Source: Anastatus disparis (taxonomy: Eukaryota > Arthropoda > Insecta > Hymenoptera > Eupelmidae). Taken from it: a stretch of 64,000 nt of DNA. Below the pieces are notes generated by a model. That model searched no databases. It had not been told where the DNA came from and worked only from the letters and a program-made list of their open reading frames with translations. This document shows positions 21,901-33,094 of this stretch, piece after piece. The stretch spans positions 625,501 to 689,500 of the forward strand of contig JAFFSR010000016.1 of assembly GCA_017163975.1 (NCBI GenBank). The letters run 5' to 3'. The translations under genes and the position numbers were made by a program. The stretch's first letter is position 1. Every line of letters starts with the position of its first letter.

Positions 21901-23213
21901 TGCTGGACAACACACAAATTTGGTACATGCAGCCTTACTTTTTCAGCCTCACAGCCTAAGATGCTCTCTGATTGCTGAGTCTCAAAATCATAAAATAGAT
22001 AATGAATCCTTTTTTATCAACGATATGCTGCATGTGTCAAAGATGTTCTATTGGCCTCTAACCATTACATATTTTAGAAAATATCGTTTAACAATCATCA
22101 TGATTCTTTATCGTTGATTCGCACTGTTTCACTACATGTACGACAAATTTTTATACTCTCACATACCGACCGAGAATTATCGAGAAATTTTAAATTTTTA
22201 TCATTTTCAAAACAAAAATTACCGTAAAAATCTCTGCTACATTGAAAACATTTTTTTTTCCTGATTTATATCACAAGGAGGTTTTCGCAAACATTTATAG
22301 CATTTTTGCTTTCATTCATGATTTTTCTGATGGCTAATTTTTTTATTGCAAGGTTTGCATAATAGCCTCGGCTCTTAACCGCTGCGAGTAAATTTAGAAT
22401 TGACTGGTAATGTCTGGAATTTCTATAACACATGATATTTAGAGTATGTCTAACGACATTACAAACGTCGTATGCGCAACGTGCACCATCGTATAGCGGC
22501 CTATATCCACGAGCAAAATTTTGAAAAGAATAAACGATGATCGTGACTCCTAAGAGCGCATAATATTTTTGAAATAATTTATTCTCCATTATACCACAGC
22601 CCGTCTCGGGTATCGTAGCTCTCGCAGCCCTGACAAGTTTCAATGCTTGCACTTCCTGATATTGTGCTGTATGTTGTCTTATTTTACCCCATCTGTCATA
22701 GAAAATTACACTACGCGTTTGACTACGTATGGCGTATACGTGAGCAGTGACTAGCGAGCATAGAAGACAAAGACTGTCGCTATTTTTAATATTAAGGATG
22801 AATTTCTTGAAAACTGATTCACTAGTGAGAGACACACCACCTCGGCCCTCTGGTTTAGTCACAGTATTGACTTTAAGATTCAAAACATCGTCAATTTCGA
22901 AACCATCATTACTCTGCGCTATACTAGCTATCAGTTCGAGTAAATCTACCGGTGAAAAATCACGAAGCAGTCTAAAAGAAATCCATAGAGGTCCATGCAC
23001 GAAAGAGCTTATAGTCATGCCGATATAATCTGATAACTGTGCATATTCACACACGTGACGATATAAATCGTTCATAGCGGTCTCCAACTAACCATATACA
23101 TTTGCATCAGCTGGTGAAGATAATGTCGACAATCTTAATTGTCGCCCTTGAAGCTTGAACTCTTTGTAATATCGTGAAGTCTCTTCATGAATTGTAATGT
23201 GTTCCTGAGCAGA
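18983..23213 (-). pseudogene. Polinton protein-primed DNA polymerase B (copy 1), decayed
   Basis: Family B protein-primed polymerase that replicates Polinton/Maverick DNA. The N-terminal domain is at about 23213-22266 ('LDRHVCEYAQL'-type start, 'TIPETGCGI', 'IVYSFQNFARGYRPLYDG', 'RHYQSILNL'). The exonuclease region is at 21794-21477 ('AHNLQGFDAQFILKHL', Exo II). Palm and TP-contact parts are at 21148-20221 ('LHGCYWHDC', then a degenerate motif A 'YVDVCPLYLY'). Motif C is at 19969-19754 ('YYDTDCIVY'). The C-terminus is at 19757-19536, with the last codons at 18983-19014. Broken by several frameshifts and stops (one TAG near 23088) and by a MITE at 19018-19521. Stretches around 21150-21480 and 21800-22260 are poorly conserved. 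Paralogue at 42282-43812. Confidence 0.9.
19018..19521. mobile_element. AACGTTT-rich hairpin MITE inside the polymerase gene
   Basis: Tips CCCTAACAACACAAAAACG and CGTTTTGTTCTGTTAGGG; the whole 504 bp folds back on itself. It carries more than twenty AACGTT-type motifs. The second Polinton polymerase reads straight through the equivalent position (about 42310-42330), so this is a bona fide insertion, about ten codons before the polymerase stop. Confidence 0.85.
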
Positions 23214-23280
23214 AGTAACATCCGTTTACAATATGGTGCAATAATATCTTAAAATTAATGAAATTATAAAATTACATACA

Positions 23281-23611
23281 TCTCAATAGTCCAGATCTTC
23301 TGTACCTGGTGTCAATATTGCAGATAATGTAGTTTCAGGAGAAACTATTTTATTTGACGTTTGTATATCCTGGTCATTCCAGTAAGAGCAGCCAGGCAAA
23401 GGTTTATTATGTGGTGGTGGCGCTGCAATATCAGCAATCACCCCCTCCAACATCGTGTTTGGAGTACTATGATCATAAGTCACGTGATCATCTAACGAAT
23501 TTATAACTTCTCGTACTTCCTCGGTGGTAAAGCACGATTTCTCGAACTAGGCAGCTGTACTTCTGCCGACAGAATATTCATCAGTAATCCATCCCCACCA
23601 TTGTCCTCCAT
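23281..23611 (-). pseudogene. Polinton ORF upstream of polymerase B
   Basis: Two overlapping frames on the polymerase strand. One starts with ATG near 23611 ('MMEDNGGDGLLMNILSAEV'); the other continues 'EEVREVINSLDDHVTYD' and ends at 23281 with '...EDLDY'. It looks like one short acidic protein broken by a frameshift, immediately 5' of polymerase B. I do not recognise a domain; it may be a polymerase N-terminal extension or a separate gene. Confidence 0.4.
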
Positions 23612-23669
23612 CATGTTTTCCAGGTCTAAAAACTTTCTAATATCACATCTGTTAGAGTTACACTATTTA

Positions 23670-24050
23670 GGCAAAAAAGTCTTATCTTAGCGAAATTCTC
23701 CGACCACAAATAAAAAATCTATAGATTATTGATCCGATATTGAGAATCAATATTTTTTTGTGAAACATAGTTTTGGATTTATCATTATTTTTACAATATA
23801 AAAGTATTACCTTGCAAAATTTTTTGACCGTAAGTAAGTAAGTTATTGAATATTGGTTAGATATTGGAAATCAATATTTCTTGTAAAACTTATTTTTAGA
23901 TTTTTTATTTTATTTACAATATAAAAGTCTTATTCCACGAAATTTTCCGGTGATGAATAAAAAAGATATAGATTATTGAACTATTATTGGTTACGATTCC
24001 GTGATTTTAAAATACATTTCTAGATTTGTTATTGGGTTCATGATAGAAAA
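23670..24050. repeat. Three tandem ~125-bp units
   Basis: Three imperfect copies of a unit containing AAAGTCTTATYYYRCGAAATT, 'TATAGATTATTGA', 'AATCAATATTT' and 'TTTACAATATAAAAGT'. Non-coding. Adjacent to the upstream end of the Polinton block, so possibly subterminal repeats of that element. Confidence 0.6.
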
Positions 24051-24146
24051 TATACATAACTTACCTGTAGTGACACGATGATGTAAAATGAGATATCTGA
24101 CTTTTGGTGCATTTGACATTACTTTGATCATAATACAGCGATCAAC

Positions 24147-25498
24147 TATCCCTACTAGAAAAGTTCATGTTGATTCTGTACTGATTTTACTATGATATCA
24201 GTATGTGATTCATATTGCATCAACGTAAAATCAACATGGTATTCACACGGAATTCGTACTGAGCGAACTCTGAAAGTAGTCTCAAAACGCAATGCAAATA
24301 AAGTACGAAATTCATACTTATGAAGCACAAATACTAATTAAAATACGTATAAAATCAGTACTAAATTTGCGAATGCATATTCAGCTGAATATGAAGTAAA
24401 CTGACTCAGAGCATAATCAGTATAAAATCAGTGTGCTATTTAGACAATTGTTATGCAAAGTATGCACCAAAAATTATTAAAATAATTAGTAGATTCATAA
24501 TGAATCTTGGTGAAATCTGTACAAATATTTAAGTCACTGATGAAAATTGAGAATGAAAAAAAAATAAACTCAATGCAGTTCGAAAACCAGACGGACTTAA
24601 TACATACTGAAAACCAAATGTACACGCAATCTTTTAACAATGAATAATTGATAAATACTGAAATTGCATAGATTTTGTACGAATTTTAAAATTGGCTTCA
24701 GATGCAATAATTATAGTATCTCAATACGGATTCAGTACGAAATTCGTACAAAAACAGAACAATATCTATGCGTAATCTTCTTACAATAAGTGCTGAATTC
24801 GTACTGAGCTTATTTTATTATTCGACATTTTTCTTCTGAATTTTAAATCTCGTATATATTTTATTCAGATTTAGTACTAATTCAGCACTTATTGTAAGAA
24901 GATTTCGCATTGCTTCTGTTCTGTTTTTGTACAAATTTTGTACTGAATCCTTATTGTGATACTATAATCATTCCGTCTGAAGCCCTGCTAGTTTTAAATT
25001 TCGTACAAAATCTAAGCAATTTCAGTATTTATCAATTATTTATTGTTAAAAGATTGCATGTACATTTGGTTTTCAGTTTGTATTAAGTTTGTCTCGTTTT
25101 TGTATTGCATTTGTACAGAGTTTATTTTTTTTTTCTCAATTTTTATCAGCGATTCAAATATTTGTACAGATTTCACCATGATTCATTACGAATCTACTAA
25201 TTACTTTAATAATATTTGGTGCGTACTTTGCATAACAATTGTCTAAATGGCACACTGATTTTATACTGATTATGCTCTGAGTGGTTTTACTTCATATTCA
25301 CCTAAATATGCATTCGCAGATTCATAAGTATGAATTTCGTACTTTATTCGCATTGCGTTTTGAGACTACTTTCAGAGTTCGCTCAGTACCAATTCCGTGT
25401 GGATATCATGTTGATTTTACGTTGATGCAGTAGGAATCACATACTGATATCAGTGTTAAATCAGTACAGAATTAACACGAACTTTTTTAGTAGGGATA
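24147..25498. mobile_element. 1.35-kb foldback element with TA target duplication
   Basis: Tips TCCCTACTAGAAAAGTTC and GAACTTTTTTAGTAGGGA, flanked by TA on both sides (24147-24148, 25497-25498). Arms of about 600 bp pair along nearly the whole element. Short ORFs in the two arms (24440-24640 minus, 25043-25246 plus) are mirror images created by the palindrome, not genes. TA duplication suggests Tc1/mariner mobilisation. Confidence 0.85.
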
Positions 25499-26197
25499 TC
25501 AAGTATCTGATTATCAGTAAAAATATTTTGCTTAAACATATAGGCTAAAGTACGTAGCTCACAAAGTCCTATGATGAATTTAATCTTTTTTAACAGCTGA
25601 TTCATAGAGCAGGTTTTCAAATTTTTAATTTTTTTATTTATTCTCTTTTTTGTTATTCTTCTTTCAATGTTAAAACTCAAAATGTTATCAGAACCGTTAA
25701 TCGTTGTCTATTTATACTGGAATTAAATCAACCGAAATTAAGGGTAAGCATGCGCATAAAAATATAATATTTAACTTGTCGAAACCTGTAAAAATGATTT
25801 GATATTTGAACCTCTACCGTAGCAAGAAATATTTGAGGTTGATCATATCTGCCGAGCAGTATGTGCGTGAATACGTAATTCAATATTCTAAATAATAATC
25901 TTTTAATAGTTATTAACAATTTATTAAAAATTTTTTATAAAATATTAGCTTAGCATGTACATAATTAAAACTCAGATTGCCATTATTTCGCTTATAAAAA
26001 CACGGAACTTTTTTCTTCAAGGCGTGTGTTATACAATCTCATTCGTCTGAAGTGGTGCGCTTATCGAACTTGGACTGCTCCTATTACAACGAATGACTTG
26101 AGTGCATAACTTAAGAACACCCATTCCATATTGTTGTAGTAATGGTTATTAAAATTCTTAAATCTCTGTACTTTACATACTTTATACATAAACTTAA
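25499..26197. other. Unassigned AT-rich sequence
   Basis: A short less AT-rich stretch at 25980-26110 follows a TATA-like CTTATAAAAACACGG. No ORF supports a promoter call. Confidence 0.35.
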
Positions 26198-26786
26198 TTT
26201 GCATACGTACTTAAACTATTAATAAATATCGATATTAGGTAATATCTTTAATATAAAATTGAGCATTAATTTATTACATGTACATCTTCTATCAAAATAA
26301 CGGATGGTATACCTCTTTCTTTTTCATAATAGCCTGATACTTTTTTTTAATTTTTATCATGAATGGTCGATATTTATTGCGTGATGATCGATAATTTATG
26401 AATAATAATTTTTAAATAAAAATATCTTTTAATATAATATATTCGATTTTAATGAATATTTATATTTACATATAATTTGCATATGTATATATACATATAA
26501 TAAATATCTTTCAATATAATATATTCATCAAAATCGAATATATTATTTTAAAAGATATTTACTATTTAATAATTATTATTTATAAATTATCGATCATCAC
26601 GCAATAAATATCGACCATTCATGATAAAAATTAAAAAAAAGTTTGAGGCTATTTTGAAAAAGAAAAAGGTATACCATCCGTTATTTTGATAGAAGATATG
26701 TATGTAATAAAATAATGCTCAATTTATATATTAAAGGTATTACCTAATATTGATATTTATTAATAGTTTAAGTACGTATGCAAACA
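26198..26786. mobile_element. Foldback MITE of ~590 bp
   Basis: Arms beginning GCATACGTACTTAAACTATT and ending AATAGTTTAAGTACGTATGC. Pairing continues through 'AACGGATGGTATACCT' and 'GATCGATAATTTAT' to a TA-rich loop near 26480. No coding potential. Confidence 0.8.
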
Positions 26787-27064
26787 TATATATATCTATA
26801 TACAGTTGTTCTTAGTTATATACGCAACTTGGGCGTTTTAATGATGAAGTTCAAAAACACCTAATCGCAAGAGGTAGAATAGTTATACTTCTTCTTGTGT
26901 TTTGTGCTCCTGATACTTTTAATCATTTTTGTATTACTAATTCTCTATATTCATTGATTCGATATCATGGTAATGTAATGGAAATAAATATATATTATAT
27001 TTGAAATATAATAACTAATTCTAATGTATGGCGTATTTGTCCATCATTTGCATATCATTTGCAT

Positions 27065-27102
<38 letters not shown>
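26787..27102. other. AT-rich sequence ending in (TA)n
   Basis: No gene. The (TA)n tract 27068-27100 abuts the Helitron end and is a likely A/T insertion target. Confidence 0.5.
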
Positions 27103-27103
<1 letters not shown>

Positions 27104-28288
27104 TAGGGGGGGTACCCCCCTGCTCGCGCTGCTCGCCAACCCCCAGTTATGCTATAAATATAATTATATATTAAACTTTTTTTATTAATATTATATTATA
27201 TAATGTAATATTATTTAATTTATTATATAATATAATTTTTATATAAACTCTAAATAAATATTTTTACTATTTCTATTAATATTAATTATTTATGTTACTT
27301 TATATAAAAATACCTCAACACTATTTTGTTCATTATATTTCAAAAAGAAGAGATATATATAATTATTATTAATTCATTATTTTTTTATTTTTATAAAAAA
27401 AGAAGAGATATATAGTGTTGAGGTTCGGCTTTCCACACCACCTTACATTTCAAACCTTTATCAATATAACTGATAAATATTTATTTTTAAATCAATATTA
27501 ATTTTGAATAAATTTGTAAAAATTTTTTTGTTAATATAATTATATAATATATGAAGTTTTAAAAAAGGTGTGTAACATAGAGGTACCTTGATGGCGCGTT
27601 AGATTTTTTGATTAGTGGAAACCCTCGCCAGTAGCCCTAAAAACCACTTAGTCTTATAAAATATATTTTATTTTAAATATTTATAATATATTTAATTATA
27701 TGTAGTATAACTTAAAAATAGTGTTATTATTGTTATGATATTAATGATCATTAGTTTAAAATATATTGAAAATTTTGTTGATAATTTAGTATATTATTTG
27801 ATATATCGTAATGATTTTGAGTTTTATAAGATTTATAGGATTATTTTGTTATAATTCCTTTTTTATATCTTTTTCTCATTTTAAACATTTTATGAGATAT
27901 ATCAAAAATTCATACTAAAATTTATAAATTTATTATGATATTGTAAATGAAATTATTACATGATCATTATATCATATTTTATTTAAAATTTAGTTATTTA
28001 TATAACAAATAAATAAATAAAATAATTTTAAATTATTTTATACTTACTTATACTATATTTACCTGTATAAAAGTTATGAATATGAATTTTTTATTTATTG
28101 TTGTTATTAGTTAAATTATTTATTTATTAAAATTTCGTTTTATAAATTTTAAATAATCATAACTTTTAAATATTTTAGTTAATTTTTAAATATTCTAATT
28201 TTTTTTGTTTTTAATAATATTAATAATTTAAAAATTTTTTTTAAATTTATTATTATATATTTAAATATTTATGATTTATTTTAATTTT

Positions 28289-28741
28289 TCATATTTTATT
28301 AATAATGTTAGCTAATCTTAATAAATAATTAGAATAAATTTCATGACTTTGATTAAAGTAATATTCTGCTATTGGTTCGCTTATATTTATTTTATATTTT
28401 ATAATTTCATTCGCATAATATTTATAATACTCTGGTACTTCATTCCAATTTTTAAATTCAAATTGTTCATTATTTTCCTCTATATACGAATTAATAATAT
28501 TATTTAATTTAGAAATTATTGTATTGCTTATTGAACTATTATTATCTAGACTTTCTAAATAATATTCATATTCTTCTTGGAAATTTAAATGTTCTTCAAT
28601 TTGATCATTTAAATTTTCCATCAATTGTTGATCATTGACATTGTTAATTTCAACATAATGACCTTCTATTGGATCCCATTCAATCATTTGTTGATCATTA
28701 ACATTGTCAATTTCAACATCATTAATTGAATTCCATTCCAT
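28289..28741 (-). CDS. Hypothetical acidic/Asn-rich protein within Helitron, 150 aa
   Basis: ATG start at 28741. The N-terminal ~45 residues contain an imperfect internal duplication ('VEIDNVNDQQMIEWDP' and 'VEINNVNDQQLMENLND'), followed by a tyrosine- and asparagine-rich region. Strand, spacing and base composition match the helicase upstream, so it may be an accessory Helitron ORF. I recognise no domain, and the AT-rich composition makes chance openness possible. Confidence 0.4.
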   Translation of the reverse strand: MEWNSINDVEIDNVNDQQMIEWDPIEGHYVEINNVNDQQLMENLNDQIEEHLNFQEEYEYYLESLDNNSSISNTIISKLNNIINSYIEENNEQFEFKNWNEVPEYYKYYANEIIKYKINISEPIAEYYFNQSHEIYSNYLLRLANIINKI

Positions 28742-28890
28742 TATGTTTTTTTTTATTTATATATTATTAAAAATTTTTAATGTTTATAATTAATATAAAT
28801 ATAACCTGAAAAAAATAAAGTTTAATTAATAAAATAATTTATAAAAAATTTATTTAAATAACATTAAATTTTTGTTAAATTATAATAAAA

Positions 28891-30540
28891 TTATTTTTCT
28901 AATATTTCTTTCCAAACTATGTTAGGTATAATATCTTTGTTTTCCGATTCATTTTGAATATATATTTTATTTACATTTTTACAACGTGAAAGAGCAACAT
29001 ATAATTGCCCGTGAGAAAATAAAGGTTTTTTGATGAATATTCCTATATTTTCGAAACTTTGGCCTTGAGATTTATTAATTGTTATAGCAAAAGCTAATAT
29101 AACAGGAAATTGTTTTCTATATAAAATAAATGGTAAAGATGATGATTCATTAGTGTTTAATGTAATACGTGGTATAAAAACTGTATTTCCTTTATTTTCT
29201 CCAGTAATTATTTGTGCTTCTATGTTATATTTGAATAATTTAGTTATTTTTAATCGCGTTCCATTACATAATCCATTTTTATACTTAAATTTCGAATTAA
29301 CATAATTATGGTATTTACTTTTAATTTCAGTTCGTGTGGAGGTAATCCTTCTCTTATGTTATTTAACATTTCTATTGGATAATTCAAATGAATATTATCA
29401 TCCGTTTGATCTACACCTTTGTATGTTGCATAGTCAATGCTATAATAAGTTTTTGTTTCATTCTTAATTAATTTTAAAATTCTGTTATTTAAAATATTTA
29501 CATCTTCATTATGTGTACTCAAAATGACATTTTTTGAAAAACAATAATTTTCGTTAATGTTTTTATAAATTTTGGCACAGACGTCATTAGTTTTCCATTC
29601 TTCTGGAATAATAAATGGATTAATGTTTCCTTCTCCTATATTTAATAAAAATGAAGAGAAACTGTCATTATTAGATCTTATGTTTTTTTTTAATTTAAAA
29701 ATATGAAATAAGGGCCAAAGATTTGAATATTTTATAGTCTCTTCAATTATAGTATTTCTTCTTCCATATTTTAATACTGGTAGAATTTGTCGAAAATCTC
29801 CACCTAAAATAATTATTTTTCCACCAAAACTTTTATCATTATGACAAACATCTTTTAAAGTTTTGTCTACGATTTCTAAAGCTTTTTTAGGAATCATAGA
29901 TGCTTCATCCCATATAATTATATCTGTTTCTCTTAATTTTTTTTTATCTGAATTAAATTTTAAAAATGCGCTTTCAATGTTATTTAAATCCAATGGTAAT
30001 CTAAAAGTTCTGTGACTTGTTAAACCTTTAGGTAATAAAATTGAAGCTATTCCGGTCCAAGCCATCGATAAAAATTTTTTTTTAATGCTTATATAATAAT
30101 ATATTAATGTTTTGTATAAGAAAGTTTTTCCGGAACCTCCTGGTCCATCTATGAAAAATATTTTTTGTTTATTATTTATTATTTTTTCAAAAATTTGTTT
30201 TTGATCATTATTTAATTGTTTATACATTTTATCAAATTTTTTTTTACTAAAATTTATAATTTCATCATTAATTTCTTCATTTTCTTCAATGTATGTTTTA
30301 TTTGGTTCTGGTAAACCAAAATTTTCACATGACATATCTTCTAAATTTAATATTTGATTAATATGTGATAAAGCTTTATTTTCTTTATTATCTTTAAAAT
30401 CTTCTGTAAAAATTTTTATATTTGTTCCAAATAATTTTACCTTGAATATTTTCACATAGTAAAAAACATGCAAAAAATTTACGTAGTTGTATTGGTAACA
30501 TAACTTGACATGCTTCTTCAAAAATATAATAAATTGTGGG
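28891..30540 (-). pseudogene. Helitron Pif1-like helicase, frameshifted and 5'-truncated
   Basis: SF1 helicase domain used by Helitrons for rolling-circle transposition. Visible in order: upstream linker blocks ending in 'LPEPNKTY'; Walker A 'FIDGPGGSGKTFLYKTLIYY'; 'WTGIASILLPKGLTSHRTF'; Walker B 'IIIWDEASMI'; 'GGDFRQILPV'; 'LKKNIRS'; 'VILSTHNEDVNILNNRIL'; then, after a frame change near 29270, 'NGTRLKI' and 'FAITINKSQGQSFENIGIFI' with 'LYVALSRC', ending in TAA at 28891. A second frame change lies near 30460. The long frame from 30656 reads a Pro/His-rich artefact through the G-rich repeat and should not be taken as protein. Confidence 0.85.
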
Positions 30541-30740
30541 GGGTTGTGGGGGGATTGTGGGGGGGTTGTGGGGGGACTGTGGGGGGTCTGTGGGGGGTTA
30601 GTGGGGGGTCTGTGTGGGGGACGTGGGGGGGCGTGGGGGGTAATGATCGATAACATAAAATAACGTAAATTTACGTTATTTAATTAATAAAAATCATGTG
30701 GGGGGGCTGTGGGGGGGTCGTGGGGGGGTGTGGGGGGGCA
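30536..30740. repeat. G-rich minisatellite, G-quadruplex candidate
   Basis: About twenty runs of five to seven G on the plus strand in units such as TTGTGGGGGGA and CTGTGGGGGGT, in two blocks (30536-30640 and 30697-30740). Extreme contrast to the AT-rich surroundings. It sits exactly where helicase similarity stops. Confidence 0.85.
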
Positions 30741-31296
30741 ACGACTGAATTTTAGTTCATATAACTATATAATATAGGTAGATATATATATATATATAAG
30801 AATGTATGTATAAGAATGTATATATTTATACAGATTTTTGTGTACACGTGTATGTGTTATGTATGTATGTTTAGACATACATATTAGAGAGAGAGAGGCA
30901 TAGTTTAAGAGGCTTATATATACCCGTATATTTTTATTTATTTTATAATAATAAAAAAGAAAAGAGAGAGAGAGAGAGAAAGACGTTTCTCACGCTAAAA
31001 TTTTAAGTTTTACAAAATCAGCAACCGCACATACGTCTTGGAGAAAGAGATTTTTCACGTTATAATTTTAAATTTCATAACGTCAGCACCCTAACATGCG
31101 TCTTTTTTATGAAATTGATTTCAAAAAGAGTCAGATTAACAATCTTAGCGTAAGAATGGCATGTGATTTTTTATTAATTATGATTGTTTTAACTTTATTT
31201 TAAAATATTTCTCCGCAAAGAGTATCAAGTTGCTATTCGTAGTGTAGGAATAGTATTTAATATTTTTCATTTTTCGGTGGTGGGAGTTATGCTATT
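30741..31296. other. Simple repeats and a 75-bp imperfect duplication
   Basis: (TA)n and (GA)n tracts at 30780-30980. At about 30980-31110 are two direct copies of a unit running from AGACGTTTCTCACG through ATTTTAAGTTT to ACATACGTCTT. No ORF. Confidence 0.55.
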
Positions 31297-32677
31297 AAGG
31301 GGGTATATACATATTGGACTTTAAGAAATAATATACAATTTTCTTATCAATGTTTTAAACAATCTTGAAATATTTAAAATACTACCTTGAAGTAAATATA
31401 AACACCTTTATTTTAAGCCCTCTTGGGCTTATTTCATTCCAGCCATACTCCCATGATCACTCGATGAACCTTCGAATCCATAATTCCTGCACCGTAAGGT
31501 TTCTGATGACCTAATGAACTAATTTGACTTTACCAAATAGATTTAGCTTCAGTATTGATGTCATTCTTGCATAAATATAGGGTTTCAATATTGAATGATT
31601 AGAAGTGGTATCATAATCCAAAAAAATTTAAATTTATTTAAAAAATTGAGATTTTTTGTTAAAAAATTAGAAATTTTTGTTGAAAAGTCAAAAGTTTTTG
31701 GTTTTTTAAAAATCCTTACATTTGAATAAAAATGTCATCAATACTTAAGCCAAATCCGTTTGTTAAAGTCGAATTAGTTCATTTAGTCATTGGAAACCTT
31801 ACGGTGCAGGAATTATGGATTCGAAGGTTTATCGAATGATCATAGAAGTATGGCTAGAGTAAAATAAGCCTAATAGGGCTTAAAATAAAAGTATTTATGT
31901 CTAATTGTAAGGTAGTATTTTAAATATTTTGAAATCAATTTAAACATTATTAAAAAAATTATATTTTATTTCTTACAAGGAGAGTACCCGACCTTCGGGA
32001 AACGGATTTGACTAAAACTGCAGAATAGGATTTTTCGATGAAAAAAAATGTACCCGTGTTTTTTCTTTTCTTTGAATAGGCCCCATAGACGGAGATATAG
32101 GCATTTTTTCGAAAATACAATAAAAAGGAGCATTTATAAGATCTTCAATAACCGAAGAACTAAGACTCTTACAAAAAAATGTATAAAAAATAAAATAAAG
32201 TACAGATTAAATGCTTTAATTTAAGCTATGTTGCATTAAAAAAGCTTGTGTGGTTCAAAAGTTAAAGGCGAATAAAATATGCTAATGAAATAGCGTAAAA
32301 AATTGATGATATGCTACACGCTAAAAATATTAATAAATATGTAGTAGTTTTCAATTAGGTACAACTTTTGAACCACACAAGCTTTTTAATGCAACAAAGC
32401 TTAAATTAAAGCATTTAATCTGTACTTGATTTTATTTTATATACATTTTTTTGTAAGAGTCTTAGTTCTTTGGTTATTGAAGATCTTATAAATGCTTCTT
32501 TTTATTGTATTTTCGAAAAAATGCCTATATCTCCGTCTATGGGACCTATTCAAAGAAAAGAAAAAACACGGGTTCATTTTTTTTCATCAAAAAATCATGT
32601 CCTGCAGTTTTAGCCAAATCCGTTTCCCGAAGGTCGGGTACTCTCCTTGTTAGTGTCCAATATGTATATACCCCCTT
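31297..32677. mobile_element. Foldback element with TTAA-type flank, carrying a nested hairpin
   Basis: Outer tips GGGGGTATATACATATTGGAC and its reverse complement GTCCAATATGTATATACCCCC. Arms continue as AAGGAGAGTACCCGACCTTC (31975-32260) and partner (32360-32650). The left flank reads TTAA and the right TTGA, consistent with a decayed piggyBac-type duplication. A second hairpin (31320-31974) interrupts the left arm directly after TTGGAC; the right arm shows the uninterrupted sequence. Confidence 0.8.
31320..31974. mobile_element. Hairpin MITE nested in the left arm
   Basis: Arms TTTAAGAAATAATATACAAT and ...TATTTCTTA pair along ~270 bp (blocks TAAGCCCTCTTGGGCTTATT, CCATAATTCCTGCACCGTAA). No coding potential. 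Confidence 0.75.
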
Positions 32678-32759
32678 GAAGGGTGGAGATTTGACTTTAC
32701 TGTCAGTCTCATCAAAACTCCGAGCAGAAAGGTTGTTCTTCAATGTAGGTCTAGGTCAG

Positions 32760-32945
32760 GATGTGTCTCCAACAGTGATTAGCTGGTAAGCAATTATTAT
32801 GTGGCACTTTGGACCAAGGTTACACATTGTGGTATAGAATGTGTGAATGGTTATGTATGTCTCCAAAAGTAGTCAGCTGGTAAGCAATTTTTATATGGCA
32901 CTTTGGACCAAGGTTATATGTTGTAGTACACAATATGTGAATGCT
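32760..32945. repeat. Tandem duplication of ~92 bp
   Basis: Two copies of a unit with ATGTCTCCAA, TAGCTGGTAAGCAATT and GCACTTTGGACCAAGGTTA. Non-coding; 32946-33094 holds nothing recognised. Confidence 0.7.
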
Positions 32946-33094
32946 TATGTATTTGTTTGTTTATGTATGCAAACAATGGATGTGTTAATGTATGCGTATA
33001 TTACTTTATTTTTAACGTTATCGACCTGGAATTATTAATGTTGGAATAGAATTGAAAATAAATTTTTTTTATCTATGTCTGAAGGGCATCATAT

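Larger units (their letters stand above)
27103..30540 (-). mobile_element. Helitron, 3' portion with terminus
   Basis: On the minus strand the sequence ends with a hairpin (GGGGGGTACCCCCC) followed directly by CTAG (27103-27106) and then T in the flank, which is the canonical Helitron 3' end (hairpin, CTRR, insertion between A and T). Upstream are the 150-aa ORF and the Pif1-like helicase on the same strand. The 5' part, including the HUH nuclease, is absent; the helicase is interrupted at about 30540 by G-rich repeats. The interval 27120-28288 is non-coding AT-rich DNA with a repeated AAGAAGAGATATATA block at 27345-27420. Confidence 0.8.

Noticed and set aside
24440..25246. Two similar 66-67-codon ORFs on opposite strands
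   Set aside because: They are mirror images produced by the two arms of the 1.35-kb hairpin; no independent evidence for coding.
30541..30656. Proline/histidine-rich N-terminus of the Helitron helicase frame
   Set aside because: It is a translation of the G-rich minisatellite; helicase similarity begins only downstream and in a different frame near 30460.
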